8,397 bases of DNA from Anaerolineales bacterium (GTDB taxonomy: Bacteria > Chloroflexota > Anaerolineae > Anaerolineales > JABWBV01), in NCBI GenBank assembly GCA_027019845.1, contig JALUWE010000404.1, positions 1-8,397 of the forward strand. Direction: 5' to 3'. Of this stretch, positions 5,116 through 8,397 are shown piece by piece. The notes beneath the pieces were generated by a model. It was not told the origin of the DNA. It made no database searches and saw only the letters and a list, made by a program, of their open reading frames with translations. The translations under genes and the position numbers were made by a program. Within the stretch, counting starts at the first letter, position 1, and each line of letters begins with the position of its first letter.

Positions 5116-6555
5116 CTAAACGGGGGCTTGTGCATTTGTACGCAGGCTGGCAGCACTTTGCATGGCCTGCAAGATTTTGTAGTAGCCGGTACAGCGGCAC
5201 AAATTTCCGGTGATGGCGTGTTGCAAATCGGTAAAGGACGGCTGGGCGCGCTCTTCGAGCAGCATGGCCGCGGACATCACGAAGCCGGGCGTGCAATAGC
5301 CGCACTGCACCGCGCCGTCTTCGATGAAAGCGCGCTGTACGGGGTGCAGTTTGCCGTCCTGTGCCAGCCCTTCGATGGTGACGATGTCGGCGCCCTGGGC
5401 GCGCGGGGCCGGCACCAGGCAGCTCATCACGGCCTGGCCGTCCAGGAACACGGTACACGCGCCGCACTCGCCCTCTGCACAGCCCTCTTTGGTGCCGATC
5501 AGGCCCAGGTCTTCGCGCAGCCAGCGCAACAGGGTTTTGTGCTGGCCACCGGCAACCGAGACCTGTTCGCCGTTCACCCGCGCGGTGATGGTGGATGACC
5601 GGGAAACCGCGCCCTGCCCGGGCCGGGTGGCTGCGGCCGGACGAGGATCGGGGTCGCGCAGCAGGATCGGGTTTTCCGGGAGTGCCGCCCGCTCCTCCCC
5701 GTTCAAAATGGCGCGCAGCCCGCGCAGCGTACACACCCGCACCATCTCCAGGCGGTAGGCCGCTGAGGCGCGCACGTCGTCGATGGGGCGGGCGGATTCT
5801 TGCGCCAGCCGGGCGGCCTGTTCGATGTTTTCTGCCGTCAGCCGTTTGCCGGTCAGGAAGGCTTCGGCCTCGCCAGCGTGGGTGATGACCGGTGTGACCG
5901 CGCCGAGGGTGATGGCGGCGCGCTCGATCCGGTCGCCGTCCGCCAGGGTGAGCACCACCGCGGCGTTGACCACGGAAATGGCCTGGGCGCGGCGCAAGCC
6001 GAGTTTGACGAACGCGCCGCGCTGGTTGGCCTGCATGGCGGGGAAGGCGATGTCCACCAGCATTTCGTCCGGCTGCATGACGGTCTGGCGGAAGCCGGGG
6101 TAAAACTCGGAGAGGGGCACCACCCGTTCCCCGCGCGCCGACCGCAGGGTGACGCGGGCCTCCAGCGCCATGAGGGGGGGGATGGTGTCGTTGGCCGGGG
6201 AGGCGGTGATCAGGTTTCCGGCCACGGTGCTGCGGTTGCGAATCTGGGGCGCGCCGACCTCCCAGGAGGCCAGGGCGAGCGGCAGGCCGCGGGCGCGCAC
6301 CAGGGGGGAGGCCGCGCAGTCGTTGTGGGTGACTTGCGGCCCGAGGTGTACCATGCCGTCATCGCCCAGCCAGATGCGGTTCAGGTCCGGGATGCGGGTG
6401 ATGTCGATCAGGGTGTCGATGCCGGTGCGCACGCGGTTTTCGATTTCCAGGATCAGGTCGGTGCCCCCGGCGATGATGCGGGCGCGCGGGCCGCGTTCGG
6501 CCAACACGTCCAGCACTTGCTCGATGGTGGTTGCGTTGATGTATTCGTGCCACAT
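5116..6555 (-). CDS. Fused FAD-binding / [2Fe-2S] subunit of the xanthine dehydrogenase-family hydroxylase
   Basis: The 479-residue protein joins two electron-transfer subunits. Residues 1-285 form the FAD-binding (CO dehydrogenase medium-subunit type) domain, with IAGGTDL (28-34) and TVAGNLITASPANDT (110-124) as FAD-contacting motifs. After a Pro/Ala/Arg-rich linker (about 288-322) comes a CoxS/XdhC-type ferredoxin domain. C359, C364, C367 and C379 would hold the plant-type 2Fe-2S cluster, and C418, C421, C453 and C455 the second cluster near the Mo cofactor. All eight cysteines are present. It would pass electrons from the Mo site of the large subunit through both clusters to FAD. The order FAD then FeS is the reverse of eukaryotic xanthine dehydrogenase, where FeS is N-terminal. 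The ATG at 6553-6555 has AAGGAG 10 bases upstream, inside the end of the Uma2 gene, with a 7-base gap between the genes. This suggests coupled translation. Confidence 0.93.
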   Translation of the reverse strand: MWHEYINATTIEQVLDVLAERGPRARIIAGGTDLILEIENRVRTGIDTLIDITRIPDLNRIWLGDDGMVHLGPQVTHNDCAASPLVRARGLPLALASWEVGAPQIRNRSTVAGNLITASPANDTIPPLMALEARVTLRSARGERVVPLSEFYPGFRQTVMQPDEMLVDIAFPAMQANQRGAFVKLGLRRAQAISVVNAAVVLTLADGDRIERAAITLGAVTPVITHAGEAEAFLTGKRLTAENIEQAARLAQESARPIDDVRASAAYRLEMVRVCTLRGLRAILNGEERAALPENPILLRDPDPRPAAATRPGQGAVSRSSTITARVNGEQVSVAGGQHKTLLRWLREDLGLIGTKEGCAEGECGACTVFLDGQAVMSCLVPAPRAQGADIVTIEGLAQDGKLHPVQRAFIEDGAVQCGYCTPGFVMSAAMLLEERAQPSFTDLQHAITGNLCRCTGYYKILQAMQSAASLRTNAQAPV

Positions 6556-6562
6556 CGGGCGG

Positions 6563-7303
6563 TCACTCCTTGAGAAAGCCTTTGTTTCGCAATCGTTGGA
6601 TCAGGTTTTGGGCATACGCCTCTCCAACGATGGTTAGCAGCAAATCGTCTACTTGCGGCAAGGGGGTCTGCCAGAGCCATTCGGGGCGCAGCCAGAAACC
6701 GGGCAACTGGCGGGCATGGTACACCCCCTCGGAGAGCGGCACCAGGCGGTAGCGCGCTTGCTCGTCGAGCTGGTAAAACTCGGCGCGTTGGGTTTGGGGA
6801 TCGATCAGCCAGTATTCGGGGATACCGGCCTGCTCGTATTCGTAGAACTTTTCGCCCCGGTCGCGGCCAACGCTTTCGGGCGAGACGATTTCGACGACCA
6901 GGTCGGCAGGCCCGTCGAGGTAGGTCTCTTTCAGGCGGGGCAGGTTCTCGCGGGCGACGAAGATCAGGTCGGGTTCGCGGCCCGAACGGGCCAGTTTCAT
7001 CTGGAAGGGCGGAATTATGATACGGCCGATCTGTCGAAATTCGACATATGCCGTCACCAGGCGGGCCAGAAAGTTAGCAAGAACCTGGTGGGTCAGGCTT
7101 GCGGGGCTGGTCATGATCACCTCTCCGTTCACCCACTCTGCCAGGGTATCTTCGCCGGCCCACTCCAGGAATTCTTCATACGACATCCTGGCGGGACGCG
7201 CCGGTTTCGCCAGCAGGATGTCGATCATCCGCCTGCGGGCGCGGTCGTCGAGCATCTCCGGGTTACGTAAGAGTTGCAAAAACTCGCTTTTGTTCAGGCT
7301 CAT
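6563..7303 (-). CDS. Uma2-family (DUF820) PD-(D/E)XK nuclease-fold protein
   Basis: The 246-residue protein shows the Uma2 pattern: WVNGEVI (57-63), a GREPDLIFV segment with D112, DLVVEIVSPES with E138 (134-144), then DRGEKFYEYEQAGIPEYWLIDP (148-169). D112, E138 and the following charged residues match the expected restriction-endonuclease-like metal site. Uma2 proteins are numerous in Chloroflexota and Cyanobacteria, usually outside restriction-modification loci, and their role is mostly unknown. The N-terminal 38 residues precede the usual domain. GGAGG lies 6 bases before the ATG at 7301-7303, and a TATAAT box lies about 55 bases upstream. Its stop is 7 bases from the FAD/FeS start, and its last codons supply that gene's Shine-Dalgarno sequence. 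It therefore sits inside the hydroxylase operon, although a functional link is not shown. Confidence 0.9.
   Translation of the reverse strand: MSLNKSEFLQLLRNPEMLDDRARRRMIDILLAKPARPARMSYEEFLEWAGEDTLAEWVNGEVIMTSPASLTHQVLANFLARLVTAYVEFRQIGRIIIPPFQMKLARSGREPDLIFVARENLPRLKETYLDGPADLVVEIVSPESVGRDRGEKFYEYEQAGIPEYWLIDPQTQRAEFYQLDEQARYRLVPLSEGVYHARQLPGFWLRPEWLWQTPLPQVDDLLLTIVGEAYAQNLIQRLRNKGFLKE
6566..6571 (-). promoter_or_regulatory. Shine-Dalgarno AAGGAG of the FAD/FeS subunit, inside the Uma2 gene
   Basis: The minus strand reads AAGGAG, then the Uma2 stop TGA, then seven bases, then the ATG. The ribosome binding site is formed by the last two Uma2 codons (Lys-Glu), which ties translation of the two genes together. 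Confidence 0.7.
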
Positions 7304-7356
7304 TGTGAACCTCCATTCGCCACGCAGCGCCTATCCGAACACAGTTCTCGGCCCTC

Positions 7357-7362
7357 ATTATA
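7357..7362 (-). promoter_or_regulatory. Candidate -10 box (TATAAT) ahead of the Uma2 gene
   Basis: A perfect TATAAT on the minus strand lies 4 bases past the xdhC stop codon and about 54 bases before the Uma2 start. No good -35 hexamer is seen at 16-18 bases upstream; the region is G+C-rich xdhC coding sequence. It may be a weak or activator-dependent promoter for the Uma2-FAD/FeS unit, or chance. Confidence 0.35.
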
Positions 7363-7366
7363 GCAC

Positions 7367-8158
7367 TTACTCCCCGCGCGCCGCCATCCTCCCGCCGTCT
7401 CCTCCGCGGCGCAGCATGACGATCTCGGCCAGGATGCTGAGGGCGATCTCTTCGGGGGTTTCGGCGTTGATCTCCAGCCCCATCGGGGAGACGACCCGGT
7501 CCAGCGTCTCCGGCGGGATACCGGCCTCCAGCAGCTTCTTGCGGGTGGTCTGCCAGCGGCGGCGGGAGCCGATCACGCCGATGTAGGCGGCCTCGGTCTG
7601 GAGCAGCGCGGGCAGCCCGGCCACGTCCACCTGGACGTTGCGGGTGGCCAGCACCAGGTAGGTGTAGCGGTTGATGGGGAACTGTGCGGGCAGGTCGGCC
7701 AGTGCGCAGGGGAGGTACTCGTCCGCGCCGGGGACCGCCTCGGGGGTGCAGAATTCGGCGCGATCATCACACAACGCGACGCGAAACCCCAGCCACTTCG
7801 CCAGATGGACGACCGCGCGGCCGACGTGTCCCCCGCCGGCCACCACCAGCGCGGGCCGCGGCAGCACCGGTTCGACGAAGATGCTCAGCGTGCCGCCACA
7901 CACCCCGGGGTCGCCGCGGGCGGGGTCTACCATGCTGTATTGCAGCCGCCGCGGCTTGCCTTCTTCCAGGGCCGCGAGCGCTTCGGCGATCACCCAGCTT
8001 TCCATCTGGCCGCCGCCGATGGTGCCTTCGATCCGCCCGTCGGGGTAGACCAGCATTTTGCTGCCCACCCGCCGCGGGGTGGAACCCTGGCTATGGGTGA
8101 TGGTGCAGAGCACCGCGGGCTGTCCGCTTTGTTCGAGTTTTGCAAGGGTTTGGTACAT
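7367..8158 (-). CDS. xdhC: XdhC/CoxF-family molybdenum hydroxylase maturation factor
   Basis: The 263-residue protein has the two-domain XdhC layout. The N-terminal XdhC/CoxI domain contains GSTPR (25-29), GTIGGG (45-50) and GVCGG with C87 (85-89). The C-terminal Rossmann domain contains VVAGGGHVGRAV (105-116), YIGVIGSRRR (192-201) and SPMGLEINAETPEEIA (224-239). XdhC of Rhodobacter binds the Mo cofactor and delivers its sulfurated form to apo-xanthine dehydrogenase; here selenium rather than sulfur may be the inserted atom. The motif TRNVQVD (172-178) has Val where many relatives have His (TRGHxxD-like), which may be a variant. The start matches the family N-terminus, but the preceding sequence is pyrimidine-rich repeat-derived DNA with no Shine-Dalgarno sequence. 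The gap to the next gene is 63 bases. Confidence 0.92.
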   Translation of the reverse strand: MYQTLAKLEQSGQPAVLCTITHSQGSTPRRVGSKMLVYPDGRIEGTIGGGQMESWVIAEALAALEEGKPRRLQYSMVDPARGDPGVCGGTLSIFVEPVLPRPALVVAGGGHVGRAVVHLAKWLGFRVALCDDRAEFCTPEAVPGADEYLPCALADLPAQFPINRYTYLVLATRNVQVDVAGLPALLQTEAAYIGVIGSRRRWQTTRKKLLEAGIPPETLDRVVSPMGLEINAETPEEIALSILAEIVMLRRGGDGGRMAARGE

Positions 8159-8187
8159 GGTGGGGGAAGTTCGAGGTGGGAGGTTGA

Positions 8188-8327
8188 GTTGGGTATTGGG
8201 TATTGGTAATTGGGTAATTGCATCCTGAGCGGAGGGTGGACGAAGTCACTCGTAGTCGAAGGATGGGTATTGGTAATTGGGTAATTGGGTAACTGAATAC
8301 TGAATACTGAACACTGAACACTGATCA
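8188..8327. repeat. Second compound repeat: ATTGGGT arrays, 45-bp hairpin and a 7-bp CTGAAYA array
   Basis: This element fills the gap upstream of xdhC. It has TATTGGG/TAATTGGG units (8188-8220), a hairpin (8221-8265), more ATTGGGT units (8266-8292) and five heptamers of the type CTGAATA/CTGAACA (8293-8327). The hairpin shares both 16-17-base ends with that at 4090-4151 (CATCCTGAGCGGAGGG and CTCGTAGTCGAAGGATG) but has a 12-base centre instead of 29, unrelated in sequence. The last heptamer, CTGATCA, contains the stop codon of the neighbouring gene (8325-8327). Bases 8159-8187 up to the xdhC start are pyrimidine-rich on the minus strand. No clear promoter is seen. Confidence 0.93.
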
Positions 8328-8397
8328 CCCTTCCAACGCGCTGAGCATGACGGGAAGCAGTTGCAATTTGCGGGAGACCACGCCGCGGGCTTGCAGC
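8325..8397 (-). CDS. C-terminal end of an unidentified protein (5' part outside window)
   Basis: The minus strand is open from the window edge for 23 codons, ending LPVMLSALEG and a TGA at 8325-8327. The composition is that of an ordinary G+C-rich coding region, and the orientation matches all other genes. The stop codon lies in the last unit of the 7-bp repeat array. The fragment is too short to assign a family. Confidence 0.5.
   Translation of the reverse strand, partial: LQARGVVSRKLQLLPVMLSALEG

Noticed and set aside
4925..5734. 269-codon minus-strand frame reading through the palindromic repeats
   Set aside because: Out of frame with the FAD/FeS gene for most of its length; its C-terminal part is CHSER-type peptide from the repeats, a typical spurious product.
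5800..6573. 257-codon open frame on the plus strand
   Set aside because: Antisense shadow of the FAD/FeS subunit gene, produced by high G+C content.
6563..7303. Restriction-modification system around the Uma2 gene
   Set aside because: No methyltransferase or specificity gene in the window; Uma2 proteins are generally not part of such systems.
8091..8328. Minus-strand frames giving LPNYPITNTHPST-like peptides
   Set aside because: Translation of the ATTGGGT repeat array; no codon or family support.

Overview
The window is a one-directional block of genes, all on the minus strand, so transcription runs from right to left. It encodes a molybdenum-cofactor hydroxylase of the xanthine dehydrogenase family together with its maturation factors. 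In transcription order: the last 23 codons of an unidentified gene (8325-8397), an XdhC/CoxF-type factor (7367-8158), a Uma2-family nuclease-fold protein (6563-7303), a fused FAD / 2Fe-2S subunit (5116-6555), a small two-helix membrane protein (4233-4610), the molybdopterin-binding large subunit (1786-4008), YqeB (968-1789) and a YqeC protein running into a MocA-type nucleotidyltransferase domain (1-840, cut by the window edge).

YqeB and YqeC are known markers of selenium-dependent molybdenum hydroxylases, in which the Mo site carries a labile selenium. Together with XdhC (cofactor binding and sulfur/selenium insertion) and the MocA-like domain (which would make the cytosine-dinucleotide form of the cofactor), the cluster is best read as a selenium-dependent molybdenum hydroxylase operon, perhaps acting on a purine. 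No SelD (selenophosphate synthetase) is in the window. The gene set, the high G+C content, the Uma2 gene and the repeat-filled intergenic regions resemble uncultured Chloroflexota (Anaerolineae-like) genomes. This taxonomic guess is an inference.

The most unusual aspect is the repeats. Nearly every gap of more than 100 bp is filled with short tandem or palindromic repeats. There is a 13-unit 10-bp array between yqeB and yqeC (846-976). Two related compound elements, made of AATTGGGT/ATTGGGT repeats around a hairpin, lie upstream of the large subunit (4066-4212) and of xdhC (8188-8327). Three 75-bp palindromic elements at an 84-bp period lie downstream of the FAD/FeS gene (4741-4983). A 63-bp run of 7-bp repeats is embedded in frame inside the large-subunit gene (2653-2715). 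Repeats touch or form stop codons and come within tens of bases, or fewer, of start codons. The three genes whose starts follow such repeats lack a Shine-Dalgarno sequence, whereas the genes with ordinary upstream sequence have good ones.

Two likely promoters are visible: a TATAAT box ahead of the Uma2 gene and a TTGACA / TATGAC pair ahead of the small membrane protein. This suggests an upstream unit (Uma2, FAD/FeS subunit) and a downstream unit (membrane protein, large subunit, YqeB, YqeC-MocA), separated by the palindromic repeats.
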